Positions 1 to 11,458 of a stretch of 64,000 bases of DNA are shown piece by piece; the stretch's first letter is position 1; every line of letters begins with the position of its first letter. Origin of the DNA: Erodium maritimum. Its lineage: Eukaryota > Streptophyta > Magnoliopsida > Geraniales > Geraniaceae. The stretch lies in NCBI GenBank assembly GCA_963921825.1, contig OY997588.1, positions 58,226,803-58,290,802 of the forward strand. Direction: 5' to 3'. Position numbers and translations under genes: made by a program. The notes below the pieces were generated by a model that ran no database searches, was not told the origin of the DNA, and saw only the letters and a program-made list of their open reading frames with translations.

Positions 1-660
1 TGCAGAACCGAAGCTCCATCGGAGACGAAGAGCATCGTTGAGTTCGAGATTATGTACTCTGCAGAGCCAAATCCAAGAAGACGAACTCTGAAACCACATC
101 CAATAAAATCCCCAAATCTCCTTATTTGGTTCACGCCCACGGAGGGATGAACTTCTCATATCTGCAATTCGTGTGGGGCTTCTTTTAAGCATGTTTTTTT
201 TCATGAAAAGCAAGGGAGGAGTTTCTTTAAATCTGGCCTGAGCTTCACCATGGATGATTATGGAAGAAGAAGATGATGGGTATGGGAAGAAGGTCATGAG
301 AGATGAGCATGGGAGATGGGTATGGCGTGATGTTGATGGTTGACAGTTTTGAAGAATAGCGAATAGTTCGCATATGGGAATTGAGATCAAAGGTAAGTCG
401 CAGTTAGGATGGTGGAATCAAAGGTGAAACATAGTTGGGATGTGTCTTTTCCCCTAAGGGCAATCTGGCCATTTACGAAAAAATGGAAAGGCACGTGACT
501 GTCACGCGCTGAAAATACTGACGGTGCCGTCAAAACATACAGTTTCCGTTAGTTTCTGAGAATCGCGAAAAGTTCACCAATGGGAATGGGGAACGAAGGT
601 CAGTCGCAATGTGGACGATGGAAACAAAGGTGAACCATAGTTGGGAAGCGGCCTTTCCCC
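1..660. mobile_element. Mutator-like non-autonomous element, right part only
   Basis: This stretch is near-identical to 4682-5354, the right part of the complete element described below, and ends in the same terminal sequence (CTTTCCCC at 653-660). The left end lies outside the window. Beyond position 660 a LINE reading frame begins at once, so the element sits inside a LINE; the 9 bases that should be its target duplication would be 661-669 (TTTTGATAA). No transposase is encoded. A second, internal copy of the terminal motif lies near 340-465. Confidence 0.8.
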
Positions 661-3337
661 TTTTGATAAATGGCTCTCCAAGTCCTGATTTTCAAATGAG
701 TAGGGGACTTAGACAAGGATGCTCAATCTCTCCACTCTTGTTTGTAATAGTAGCAGAGGCTCTCAATCAAATTATGAAAAGTGGTATTCAGGCTAACTTA
801 TTCAAAGGAATCCAACTACCCTCAAATGGACCTTCTATTTCACACCTCCAATTTGCAGATGACACAGTCTTCTTCATCCAAGCTCAATCCAGCTCTGCCT
901 TGGGCCTCAAGTTTGCTCCATCACTATTTCATTTGGCCACAGGTTTGGCTGTCAATTATGATAAGTCAGTACTAATTCCTCTCAATTTGGAAGAAGAAGA
1001 AAAGGATGGCTGGTTGCAGGCTCTAAATTACTCAGCAGGATCACTGCCCTTCAATTATTTGGGATTTCCATTAAGGGCCAACCCTAACAGAAAAAGTACT
1101 TGGGAACCAATTATTTCTAGATTCAAGTCTGCTTTAGGGCTGTGGCAAAACAAGCATCTTTCCCTGGGAGGTAGAATAACACTCATTAATTCCACTCTCA
1201 GTGCTCTCCCTCTCTATTACTTCTCAATAATCAAAGCCCCAAAAGGTGTGATCAAAACCATGGAATCCTGGCAGAGAAGATTTATATGGCATGGAAAATC
1301 AGAAGCTAAATATTTCAGCAAGGTTAGGTGGGACAATGTCTGTAGACTAAAAAAGGCTGGTGGTCTGGGTATAAAGAAGCTCTCCAAGATGAACATTGCT
1401 CTTCTAGCAAAATGGTGGTGGATGTTTGCTTTGGAAAGAGATTCTCTCTGGAAATCAGTGATCTGCAGCAAGTTTGGTTGGCATATTTCAGAATGGGATC
1501 TCTCTTCATTTTCTGAAATAGGAAGCTCAAGCCTAATGACTCATATTTTAGCTCTAAATGCTGATCCACTATTTGTAGATTTGTTTGGTATAAAAGGTAT
1601 GCATTGGAAAGTTGGCTCATGTGATATAATCTTCTTTTGGAAAGACATATGGTGGGGAGATGTAGCCTTCAAGAATCTCTTCCCCAGACTTTTCATTTTA
1701 TCTCAGGCCAAGAATAATCTCATTTCAGAAGCTGGTTCAAATGGTGATTCAGATCTCAATTTTAGGTCCTTTCCTAGAGGAAGGGCAGAATCTGATTGGA
1801 TTTCCCTACAATCAATTCTTCAGGGAGTCATACTCACAAGCCAGCCAGACTCTCTCATATGGAAAGGTGATTCTAAAGGATTTACTGTTAAAAGGCTCTA
1901 TACTCTGATAGACAATCAATCTTCAGCTATGGTGATAAATGCAGACTTGAAAAAATCAATTTGGGTGCCTGATATACCTCCCAAAACCTCTGACTTCAAT
2001 TGGCTAGCATGCCTAGATGCTATTCCCTCCAAATGTTTCCTAGATTCCAGAGGCCTTACATTTAATCTCCAACAGTTGACTTGCCCCATCTGCAACTCAG
2101 ATTTGGAAGATGGTCCTCATGTGTTGCTGCATTGTACTAGAGCTTGGAAAGTCTAGGGGAAGGTATTGAATTGGTGGGGGCTTAAGGATGTGATCTCAAT
2201 TACAGTAAAGATGATATTCATTTCTTGGCCAAGCTTAATCAGATCACTGCACAGGAAAAGCTGGCTCAAAGTCCTTCATATTGTGTGCTGGCAGCTGTGG
2301 TTAGCCAGAAACAATGAATTATTCAACAACATTCAAATCTCAGTAGAGGATATATTTCAAAAAATTCTAAATCAATCATACTCCTGAGAATGGTCAAATT
2401 TCAAAAAACATGGTTCCTTCTTCTCAATAAACATGTGGTTAGCCTCTCCTAGATCCTGTAGATCATGGAAGGTTTCTGGGGTTGCTACTTAAGATAACTT
2501 GAAGCTTCTCCATCTTGGCCCGCAATTGCCTTGTATCGCAAGCAATCTTTGGTTGATCTGATTGGCCTTTCTCTTTGGGTGATTTGCTGTCTTGGGTGGT
2601 TCTGGGTGGTGGTTGGGAGGTTGGGACTCTGTGTCGAGTGTGGTGAGCATTTTTTTTTCTTTCTTCATGCTTTCTCCCCTTCTTCTGGGCGTGTGGATCT
2701 CTGTCTTTGATCCTGGGGTTTTGATCCTATTGTGTGGGGGTGTTCTTTTGGTGTGTGGGCTATCTTTTGGTAAGGAGTGTTTTTCCTTTTAGTCATTTCT
2801 CTGTGTGTTTTTTTTCCAGGTTCCTGCTGTGCCTTAGTTTCAACTCCTTGCTGCATTTGGATGGTCATGGTCATCCTTATTCCTTGGTAGTCGATACCAA
2901 GGCCGAACCAGTTCTGCTGCAATTCAAAGGTTCTCTGCATATGCTTAAGGTTCCTTCAGTCAATACTAAGGAAGTTTGGGAAGATTGGTAGTTTGGTCGA
3001 CAAATCAAGATTCATTTGGCCAAGATGGATCCTGGTTCATCGTCTTGGGATCTTGGTTTTGTGTCTGTTGTGTTGGGCTCATGGTTTGTGGACTTTGTTG
3101 TGTTTTTGTTGGGGTATACTTTGGTTAATGGCGTGCGTGCAGCTCAAGTAACCGGGTTTTTGTGTCTGGTTAGTTGCGTGCAGATCAAGTAACCGGGTTT
3201 TTGATTAGTTTGACTTGGGTAGGTTTTGTGTACTTTCAAGGTAGTTGTAACTCTAGTCTTAGTTCGGTTGTTTGCTTGTAACTTCTCTTTCACCTCGAAA
3301 GAGGCTTAATTTAAATTCGCTTTGCTTATCAAAAAAA
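661..3337 (+). pseudogene. L1-type LINE ORF2 fragment (RT C-terminal part, zf-RVT) with 3' UTR
   Basis: A 5'-truncated LINE. The open frame 661-2153 begins inside the reverse-transcriptase palm (RGLRQGCSISPLLF), carries the catalytic FADD box (LQFADDTVFF, near 850-880), the thumb-like motif with WW..FALE, and the zf-RVT region (IPPKTSDFNWL, then a Cys/His cluster CPICNSDLEDGPHVLLHC). A TAG at 2154-2156 interrupts it, and the same frame stays open to 2387 with the terminal WQLWLARNNELF motif. The TG-rich 2388-3337 is typical of a LINE 3' UTR and ends in CAAAAAAA near 3337. The reading frame appears to start upstream only because the Mutator terminal repeat happens to be open. Dead copy. Confidence 0.85.
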
Positions 3338-3479
3338 CACACATTCAACCCCAAAAAAATGTTACCTTAGAACCCAAGTAACCCATAAAACTTTACAAGG
3401 ACCTACCCAACACTCCCAACCAATCAAATGCCTTGAGTAGTAAGTAGCAAACCCCAACCACCTCAAAAGATTAGTGTAA
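3338..3479. other. Spacer between LINE copies
   Basis: AC-rich, no open frame or recognisable repeat boundary. It joins the poly(A) tail of the plus-strand LINE to the minus-strand LINE remnant. Confidence 0.4.
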
Positions 3480-4157
3480 AACCATAAACAGTTGCCTCTA
3501 TACTAGTATAACATTAGGAGATCAATGCACAGAAGCCCAAGAAATTCTACAACAGAACTGCCAACCAAAAAAAGGAAAGAAAGTTTGTTCCTAAATAAGG
3601 ACCACTCAAAAACAAAAGGAAGAACTCTGGATTTTAAGAAGAATATCCTTGATAGAGAATATAATATTGTCGAAGACCAAACTGTTCCTGGCCAACCAAA
3701 TCTCCCACAGTGTAATGGAGAAGAGATATCTCCAAAATTTGTTCATTTGACACGAATGATCCCAAGAGCATATGAAAGTTTTTATGTCTACATGAATGCA
3801 CCATGCAATTCTCACCAATTTAAAACTCCTACCAAATCTGCCAAGTTTTGTTCCAGTAAATAAATAGATGTGATGAGTTCATAAAAGACACTCAATAGAA
3901 TTTGCATCAAGACTTAGAAATGAAAATGTTAAGTCCTCTATCTCTAGGAAACACTTAGTTGGAACTGCATCTATGCAAACCAACCAATAAAAAGATGCAA
4001 TCTTGGGTGGGAGGCGACGTAACCACAGAAACTTACTCTAGTAAAAATCATAAGCAGCTTCTTCTAAAATTGAGAACATGTTGCAGAATGTGAAGCCATT
4101 AAAGTCCAATTTCCAGTGCACAGTATCATACCTAGAGGCATGTAAAGTGCAATGATG

Positions 4158-4166
4158 TAGAATACT
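4158..4166. repeat. 9-bp target-site duplication, left copy
   Basis: TAGAATACT directly precedes the GGGGAAAGG terminus and is repeated exactly at 5355-5363. Confidence 0.93.
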
Positions 4167-5354
4167 GGGGAAAGGCCGTATCCAAACTATGGTTCACCTT
4201 TGTTTCCATCGTCCACACTGCGACTGACCTTCATTCCCCATTCCAACCTGCGAACTATTCGCGATTCTTCAAAACTATCAAAATCTGTTATTTTGGATGA
4301 CAACTTTAGTTTTGCTTGGAAAAAGACGAATTTGCCCTCAAACTTGAAATAGATTTGTTTTAAATCAAATTAATAAATATATTTTTTAATTTATCTATAA
4401 ATAAACATTTTAAATTTATTTATAATCTGATATTAACAAATCTGATTTTTAAATATTTTTATATATAATAATCATATTTTAATTATAAAAAAAAATATTT
4501 TTTTAACCAAAATTGAAATTTTTTTGACATTTTCTTCTTCTTCCCCAAATCTCCAACCGATGAACACAGACCCACATCTTCTTTTTTATTTTTTTTATTT
4601 ATCATTTTGATACTTTTTTTCAAACCCAAATATGGACACAAATAGAGTACGATGGTGGTTTTATGTTCATCATCTCAAATCTGCAGAACCGAAGCTCCAT
4701 CAGAGACGAAAAGCATCATTGAGTTCGAGATTATGTACTCTGCAGAGCCAAATCCAAGAAGACGAACTCTGAAACCACATCCAATAAAATCCCCAAATCT
4801 CCTTATTTGGTTCACGCCCACGGAGGGATGAACTTCTCAGATCTGCAATTCGTGTGGGGCTTTTTTTAAGCATGTTTTTTTTCATGAAAAGCAAGGGAGG
4901 AGTTTTTTTAAATCTAGCCTGAGCTTCACCATGGATGCTCACCATGGATGATTATGGAAGAAGAAGATGATGGGTATGGGAAGAAGGTTATGAGAGATGA
5001 GCATGGGAGATGCGTATGGCGTGATGTTGATGGTTGACAGTTTTGAAGAATAGCGAATAGTTCGCAAATGGGAATTGAGATCAAAGGTAAGTCGCAGTTA
5101 GGATGGTGGAATCAAAGGTGAAACATAGTTGGGATGTGTCTTTTCCCCTAAGGGAAACCTGGCCATTTACGAAAAAATGGAAAGGCACGTGACTGTCACG
5201 CGCTGAAAATACTGACGGTGCCGTCAAAACAGACGGTTTCCGTTAGTTTCTGAGAATCGCGAAAAGTTCACCGATGGGAATGGGGAACGAAGGTCAGTCG
5301 CAGTGTGGACGATGGAAACAAAGGTGAACCATAGTTGGGAAGCGGTCTTTCCCC
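4167..5354. mobile_element. Complete non-autonomous Mutator-like element (MULE) with long TIRs
   Basis: The first ~100 bases (GGGGAAAGGCCG...) are the reverse complement of the last ~100 (...CGGTCTTTCCCC) with few mismatches. The element is bracketed by a perfect 9-bp direct repeat, TAGAATACT, at 4158-4166 and 5355-5363. Long terminal inverted repeats plus a 9-bp target duplication are the hallmark of the Mutator superfamily. It is 1188 bp and has no transposase frame. The interior is AT-rich at 4320-4660, and a second subterminal copy of the TIR-like motif lies near 5036-5150. It interrupts a minus-strand LINE. Confidence 0.93.
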
Positions 5355-5363
5355 TAGAATACT
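5355..5363. repeat. 9-bp target-site duplication, right copy
   Basis: TAGAATACT directly follows the CTTTCCCC terminus; identical to 4158-4166. Confidence 0.93.
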
Positions 5364-5953
5364 CCCAATTGAGTTTGTCTAATTCCCAACCTTTGAGTTG
5401 CCTTTTGAAAATAAAAAACCAGCCCCCTCTTTCCAAAACACTTGAACTCTACAATTCTCTTGTGTACTAAGGTGAAACAATCTTTGGAACTCAAACTTCA
5501 GAGGGGAATCAGAGATTCATAAATCTTCCCACAGTTTAACTCTATCACCATTTCCCAATTATTAGAACAAGTCAGAAGCCCCAAAAGCATTGTTGGAGTT
5601 ATGATCCTCCAAGAGTGTTGAAAAATATGCTATAAATCTCTGACTATTATTAATTAGCAATGAGGATAAATCCCAATCTCAAATATCCTAACCCATCTTT
5701 GAACATACTATTTTTTCCAAAGAGATTTTGTCTCAAGTGCAAATCTCAACAACCACATAGCAAGTAAAGCTAGGTTCATGAAAGAGAGTTTTTTAATGTC
5801 TAAAACTCCTACCTCCTTAGGTTCGCAGATCAGATCCCACTTCACCTTGTGAAGTGCTCTCCTAGTAACAATATCATTCCAAAGAAACATTAACGGGCAC
5901 TTGTTGAAACACGAAGAAGTTGAACTTGTAAATGAAATACTACACAAACACAC

Positions 5954-6239
5954 CTAGAAGAGTCAAAACAAAATTAGCTTGGACACTAAGTCCAGTTATA
6001 TTTTTCGGGCAAAGTGGGACACAGATATTACTAAGAGGTAAAAATTGGGGTATACAAAGGGGAAACACCAGGGACGATCGTAGCGTCACCCAGCTCTTTA
6101 GTCCTACTAATATAAGCGGAAAAAACATTCCGGTCTTGTTAATGTGGCCATTGTCTGTATATAAAAATTCTAACCCCTTATGTAACCAATCACGACTCAA
6201 CCTAAGTTGTACTAGAGTGTCTATTTGTTGTTTGATGCT
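5954..6239. other. Unassigned spacer
   Basis: Only short chance frames on both strands. No motif, repeat boundary or RNA gene recognised. Confidence 0.4.
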
Positions 6240-8060
6240 ATAATGAGGAGACCTGTTGGAATGTGAGAGAGGTGTGCTAATGGCTCAAGGAGCTCTACAG
6301 TTGGTAGAGGATATATGAGAGGGTTCGAGATGCCCTTCATCCCCTAAGTCACATATCCCTATGGCGTCTCATTTACCTTAGTGATACTGTCTCTCTGAAC
6401 TCGCTTGATTCACCTGAAAATCCTCTACATTAGCCTTATCGGGCTTACCAAGGACCCTCTTCTTGACAACAGCTTTCTTCAATTCAATGGAGGGGCGTCT
6501 TCAACTCAGCATGTCCTTTCTTCATACTTGGATGATTGTGTGATATAGAGGAAGCACCGGTCGGGCTTTCCTATTTCCACTGTGTATTTTCTTCTTATGG
6601 GTGAGGAGAATATGTCCCCACAATTGTGGGCTTCGATGTTATGGATTAGCGGTATTCCGCCTAAGCATTTTTCCTTGCTTGGTTGGTTGCGTACAGAGCT
6701 CTCCCCACTGCGATTTTTCTTGAAGCTCGTGGACTACATGTAACTATTAAACAAATTTTTTGTTCTTTATGTAAAGAAGGAATGGAAACGTTTGATCATT
6801 CAATGATTCATTGCATGGTTTTTGGTGGCTTTGGGGCGTGTGGCTTCCTGGTGGGGAGTAGTGTGGGTTATGCCTCGGACGTTTGGTGAAGCCATTTGCT
6901 TATGGAAATGGTTGGGTTCCAATCATTGGTGGAAGTCTTGGATCAGAGTCTTTTATTTGGTATTTTGGCACATTTGGCTTCTACACAATGGCATGGTGTT
7001 TAATGCGGTGATGGACTGTGGTGATGCTGTTTTGGGGGAAATTCATAATCATTCATTCTGCACATTGTGGCAAGCTAGTTCATTGAGAGCTTCTGTAACA
7101 TTTTCGGATTGGTAGCATCGTCCTGGATGGTGTATTCGACCCAAGAAGCGTGGAAGGAGGACGTTTGATCGAGTTTGATCTTGGTGTGACCTGTTTAGGT
7201 CGGTTGGGTCTGATGAATGACTGTTCGGGAGTCAGTCAAGTTATGCTTGTTCCCATCAGGATCCGGTGAGTACTTACTTGTTTGGATCTCAGGGAACCCA
7301 TCATGCCTCATCTCCTCTACCTCTTCCACCTTCTTCTCCACCATTAGCTTCCAGATCCCATGTTCCTTTCGCTAGCATCTGACATCAGCTTTTATCGTCA
7401 TTGCGGGTTCGAGCTCACCTCTCCCCCTTGTTGCAGGTTGTTTCCTCTCCGGCGAGCTCCCTCGGCCTAATTTGTCAACTCCTCTTCTCCTCCTCCTATT
7501 TTGCTTCAGGTCCACCTGCTCTCACTGGATCTTCTCGAAGCCCTTCGCACCTCTTTCCCTGATCTACGACCAACCTTTAAACATGCACACTCCATTGATC
7601 CCTTTGTTGGCGCCTCCATCCTACCTGACGAGGTTCCGTTCGGTCATGGCTCCTTGCTCTACCGCTTCCGTCTCATGGAGATGCTTCATGTTTTTCTAGA
7701 AGAATTGCATATTGCGGGTCTGATCTGCGCCTATACATTTTTCGTGGTGTTGTCTTATCTTGTGTTTGTTTGTGGTTTTTGTTCATTAGTGTCCATCTGT
7801 TGGTGGCCGTATCAAGGGTTTGGTCGCCTTTCTCCGGAAAATCTCCAACAGAGGTGGTCGATGCCCTTGGTGGCGTCTTCGGTTGGCTCCTTCTATTGGT
7901 GAATCTCGCCTGGTTTGTGATAAGAAAGACCGACTTTATAGTAATCCTATCTGATCTTCCTCTACTGGTTTTTGTTCGTGGTTCAAGGCCAAAGCTACGA
8001 TACATATTCGATTCGCCCCCCAAAAAGTTCTTAGGTTGAGACATTTTTTGCATCGCTCAG
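6240..8060 (+). pseudogene. LINE ORF2 3' part (zf-RVT) with 3' UTR, heavily decayed
   Basis: Fragments in several frames show the zf-RVT block: SGIPPKHFSLLGWL-like sequence near 6650-6695, then ALPTAIFLEARGLHV and CSLCKEGMETFDHSMIHC in 6683-6889. A shift into another frame (6822-7115) gives the terminal FWHIWLLHNGMVFN motif shared by the other LINEs here. The 7115-8060 part is TG/TC-rich and looks like a LINE 3' UTR; its end is not sharply defined and no clear poly(A) tail is seen. Both borders are estimates. Confidence 0.6.
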
Positions 8061-8428
8061 ACCCATCGGAGAGTTCGATTACCGTTTAAGAACATTAGAT
8101 TGTATTAACATTGTTGGATAGAAGTTTAGACGACATGTCACTATTTTGTTTTTGTAGTCTGTATTTAAATCAAGAACTGCAAACCCAAGAATTGAGAACA
8201 ATATAGCACGGATCGTTTTAGGGGTTCCCGAAGATGTTCGTTGAATGTAATGTTCATATCTTTCTATGTGCGAGTTTGGTGTTTACTATTCCTTAGATGT
8301 GAGTTTGGTGTTTATTAACGAAGCCTCTTCCGAACAAATATCAGCAGATGGGTTATGTTTGCTTTGGTCAATAAATTTGTCCCTCCAATAGCACAGAAAT
8401 TGACCATTCATTCACTCGTATTGAATCA
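8061..8428. other. Spacer before the LINE target site
   Basis: AT-rich sequence with no coding signal. A short near-duplicate phrase about 'gagtttggtgtttat' occurs twice (about 8272-8315). Nothing else supported. Confidence 0.4.
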
Positions 8429-8446
8429 GTAAGTAGTTGGAAAATT
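8429..8446. repeat. LINE target-site copy 1
   Basis: GTAAGTAGTTGG plus AAAATT. The same word recurs directly after the poly(A) of the LINE (9828-9846) and after the next LINE (11338-11352). Confidence 0.75.
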
Positions 8447-9827
8447 CACTCTATATGTACCTTATTGAATCCCATCACTCTCAATCCTTTGGTTGCAGAT
8501 GTTGTTTCTTGGTCCAAAGATAACAAAGGTTTTACAGTTTCTAAGATGTATAAGGTACTTGACTCTAATGTTGGGCTTGAAGTTTCTTGGGCTAAATTCC
8601 TCTGGATTCCCATCTTGCCTCCAAAGTTAGATGCCTTCTCTTGGCTATTGTGCATGAAGGTTGTTCCTATAAAATGTTTTCTTCTTGCCAGAGGGATATC
8701 TTCTATTGTGGATACTTGGTGTCCTCTTTGCTCACTTTATCCTGAGGAGGAGGATCACTTATTATTCCTCCATTGTGATTTTGCCTCTTCAGTTTGGTTC
8801 CTCATTCTTCAGTGGTGGGGCATCTGCACAGTTACTCCAGAAACAATATCACAGTGGCTAATTTCTTGGAAGGATTTGGGGCCTTCTAAATCTAAAATTC
8901 AGTGGAATATCTTGTTCTCTATTTGCATTTAGAGAATTTGGTCGTGCATGAACGTTTCCTTGTTTAACTCATCCTCTTCTTCACCACAGGTGGCTCTGCA
9001 ACAGATACAATCCTCCTCTTTTCAACTGCTTTGGTCTCACTTTAAAGGGAGGAACTCTATCATATTTGTCTCTTGGATCACTTCCCCTTCTTCTTGTTAC
9101 TGGAGCACAACTCTTACTTTAACTTGATCTGATTGGTTTTAGTGGTTATTGGGGTTGATTTGTGGGGTGGTTTGGGTGGTTTTGGGTTTTATTTACTGGT
9201 GAGATTTGCTGGTGAGTTATGAGAATCATTGTTGGGTTTTGCTTTTACTGTTACTATTGTTGTGTGTAGGGGTATTTTTGTATCTCCTGAGTGGGGTTAG
9301 GTTCGAGATTTAGTGAGTGTTTTGTGTTCATTTCCTATTGGTATTTGAGAGCTAAGGTTTATTAGACATCTCTTCTGGTTTACTTGAAGACCTCTATTCC
9401 TTGTTTTTGGAAGGACTGTTTTGCATTTCAACTGTCCCGATTCTGCAGATTCCTCGATCAGGGAACCTTGGCAGGTGATCACAAGTGTATTTGCTGGGTT
9501 TTGGTTAGGCATGGTCAAAGCCTCTTCAGGTTTCTGATATAGGTCGTGAGTCATTGCTTTGGTGCTCTTTGTTTCTTGACTTACAAGTCACCATTTCTAG
9601 GTTGCTTATTTATCGAGTAACTCATTGTTGAGACAGGGTCTGACTTTTAGGGTTTTATTTTGAAGTAGGGTCTTACTTGCACATCAAGTCTCACATGTTT
9701 GGTTGATTTGGGACCAATTTTGGTTGCCTAACTTTGTAAGGTTTGTGATTGTCACTCTTTGAGGGTTTCCCTCGGCTTGTGTCTTTAATTCGAAGACCTT
9801 GTCTATAAAATTTGTTGATAAAAAAAA
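8447..9827 (+). mobile_element. 5'-truncated LINE with zf-RVT and poly(A) tail
   Basis: The open frame at 8465-8932 encodes the LINE zf-RVT region: DNKGFTVSKMYKVLD, then LPPKLDAFSWLLCMKVVPIKCFL, then the Cys/His cluster CPLCSLYPEEEDHLLFLHC. It stops at 8932 inside the conserved C-terminal domain. A TG-rich 3' UTR follows and the copy ends in GATAAAAAAAA (9818-9827). The flanks carry GTAAGTAGTTGG at 8429 and again at 9828, consistent with target-primed insertion. Catalytic RT is missing. Confidence 0.82.
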
Positions 9828-9844
9828 GTAAGTAGTTGGCAAAT
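9828..9844. repeat. LINE target-site copy 2, shared by two insertions
   Basis: GTAAGTAGTTGGCAAAT lies between the poly(A) tail of the first LINE and the 5' end of the second, so it serves as right duplication of one and left duplication of the other. Confidence 0.78.
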
Positions 9845-11337
9845 AACAAGTATAAGCCCGGAGAAAATAGAGGTTTAGGAAAAAATCTTTCTCTACCCTC
9901 AAACCCTAGCTGCTTCAGACCCTTTCACCTTCTTCTTCTTCTCCCCGCCGGCGACGTCATGGTCTCCGGCCATGGTCGTCGCCGGTGGTGACTTTGTCAT
10001 TCCCTCCTCCCTTTTTACCCTTTCTCCCCCCGACCTCTCAGCCCCTGCCCTTTCTTTTGTAACGGAGATTCGTCTGTGTCTAGGCCGTTGTGCGGTCTTA
10101 TACCTCAGATCTGGAGTGGGAGGCGTTCGATATCCATCAATGGCTCGTTCGTCCAAGATCTGGTGGCTGGCAGTACGCTTGTGAGTTCTCCGTTCTGGTT
10201 TTGCTGGTCGAACGAGTGGGCCTCAGTTGTTGCCGCCGGTTCTGCTTCCAGAGGCGGTCGCTGAACTTGCTCCGGCGGATCTTCGATCAGTCTGGTCGGA
10301 ATGTTCTTCTTCACCGGAGCTCCTCGCCATTTGTGGTCGGGCTCTATGTTTTGGGTGACTCTCTCCAGCCCTTTCTTTTCTAGGAGTTAGTTTTCTTGTG
10401 GTGTTAGTTGTTCGGTGTTGGGGTCTTCTGTCCGGTTGATGGGGACAAAGCCTGTGATTTTGGATTGGCAGCGTATGGTTTGGTAGGATCAATTGGAGAT
10501 GCTCGGTGGTGCAAGAACGCCTTCAGTGGAAATTAGCTCTTGTTCTTCAGTGGGAAGCATTTCGTCTTCTTTTGGAGATTCGATTTGTTGTGGGTTAAGG
10601 CTTATTGTCAGTTGAAGCATTCCAGTTGCACTCTCTCTTGAAGATTGTCTGGTGCTCTGCTGCTTTGGAGTTGGAGATTCGCTCTGGTGGTGTGGACTCC
10701 CCCTCTTTTCCTATTATCCTGAGTTAACTTGCTTCTGACAGTCGTTCTCGTAGTACATTTGGCCTTGTTTAGGTCTAGTCGTTATTAAGGTGTTGGCCTG
10801 CGACTTTCTGAGGGTGGTCTTTGACCACCCGTTATGTTATGTGGTCTACGGGTGTTAGAGGTGGGCTTTACCGGTAATGGTTTATCATTGCTGGTTTTAG
10901 GGCGCTTGCGGTGTTGGTCGTCGTCCGATCGCACTTGCTCGTACTTCCTTTTTCAAAGGAGTATGTCCGGTCGATTGCCCGGTTATTCTTGGATTGGCAG
11001 GATTTGTTGGGGGTGTCCCTTCTTGCATGTCTTGGTGGTTTTATCCGAGCTTTTCGGACCTTCTTTGTGGTTGTTTAAGAGTTTTTTTCTTTATGTTATT
11101 TGGTTTTTATCTGGTTGGTGTTCCGTTGTCTGGTTGTATTCCTTGGAGGCTGTTCGGTTCAGTGTTTGTATTCGGGGTTGGTTGTCTTGGCTGTATTTCT
11201 TTTGTTGTAGTTGATCATTCTTATAGATGACATATGATCATCTTAGGGTATCCCCTTTGGTGCCCTTGTTGGCTAGTGTTCCTCCTCTTTTACCTCAAAA
11301 GAGGTTTCAATGAAAAAAAAAATTGCTTATTAAAAAA
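9845..11337 (+). mobile_element. LINE-derived non-autonomous element without ORF2
   Basis: The element is bounded by AGTAGTTGGCAAAT on both sides (9831-9844 and 11339-11352) and ends in an A-rich tail (TTATTAAAAAAAA, 11329-11339). Its start (CCCTCAAACCCTAGC, then CT-rich, then GC-rich with short ATGs) looks like a LINE 5' region. The rest is the TG/TC-rich sequence typical of plant LINE 3' UTRs, including CTCAAAAGAGGTTTCAATG just before the tail, which resembles the end of the LINE at 661-3337. No RT, endonuclease or zf-RVT frame is present, so it must have been mobilised in trans or has lost its centre. Confidence 0.65.
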
Positions 11338-11352
11338 AAGTAGTTGGCAAAT
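11338..11352. repeat. LINE target-site copy 3
   Basis: AAGTAGTTGGCAAAT directly after the tail of the second LINE. It continues into CACAGGGT, probably the original flanking sequence. Confidence 0.75.
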
Positions 11353-11458
11353 CACAGGGTGCTATTTTATTTTGCCTTTAATAAAGTAACCCGTCTCGTT
11401 GTGATATAGTTCTGTAATTATCTATTTTTTTGAAATATTATGTTGCAAATCACAGGGT

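Larger units (their letters stand above)
3480..5953 (-). pseudogene. L1-type LINE ORF2 remnant, split by a Mutator-like insertion
   Basis: Read on the minus strand, 5953-5708 gives the RT C-terminal motif (DIKKLSFMNLALLAMWLLRF). After the inserted element at 4167-5354 the strand continues with zf-RVT-like sequence (4157-3900, including a PP..ASFYWLVCIDAVPTKCFL-like stretch broken by frameshifts) and ends with the family's C-terminal motif LWEIWLARNSLVFDN in 3818-3606. The same motif occurs in the plus-strand LINE at 661-2387. Stops and indels throughout; no 5' end and no poly(A) tail seen. Confidence 0.75.

Noticed and set aside
7501..8053. Frames of 133 and 126 codons in the LINE 3' region
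   Set aside because: They lie in TG/TC-rich 3'-UTR-like sequence, on opposite strands, with no recognisable motif.
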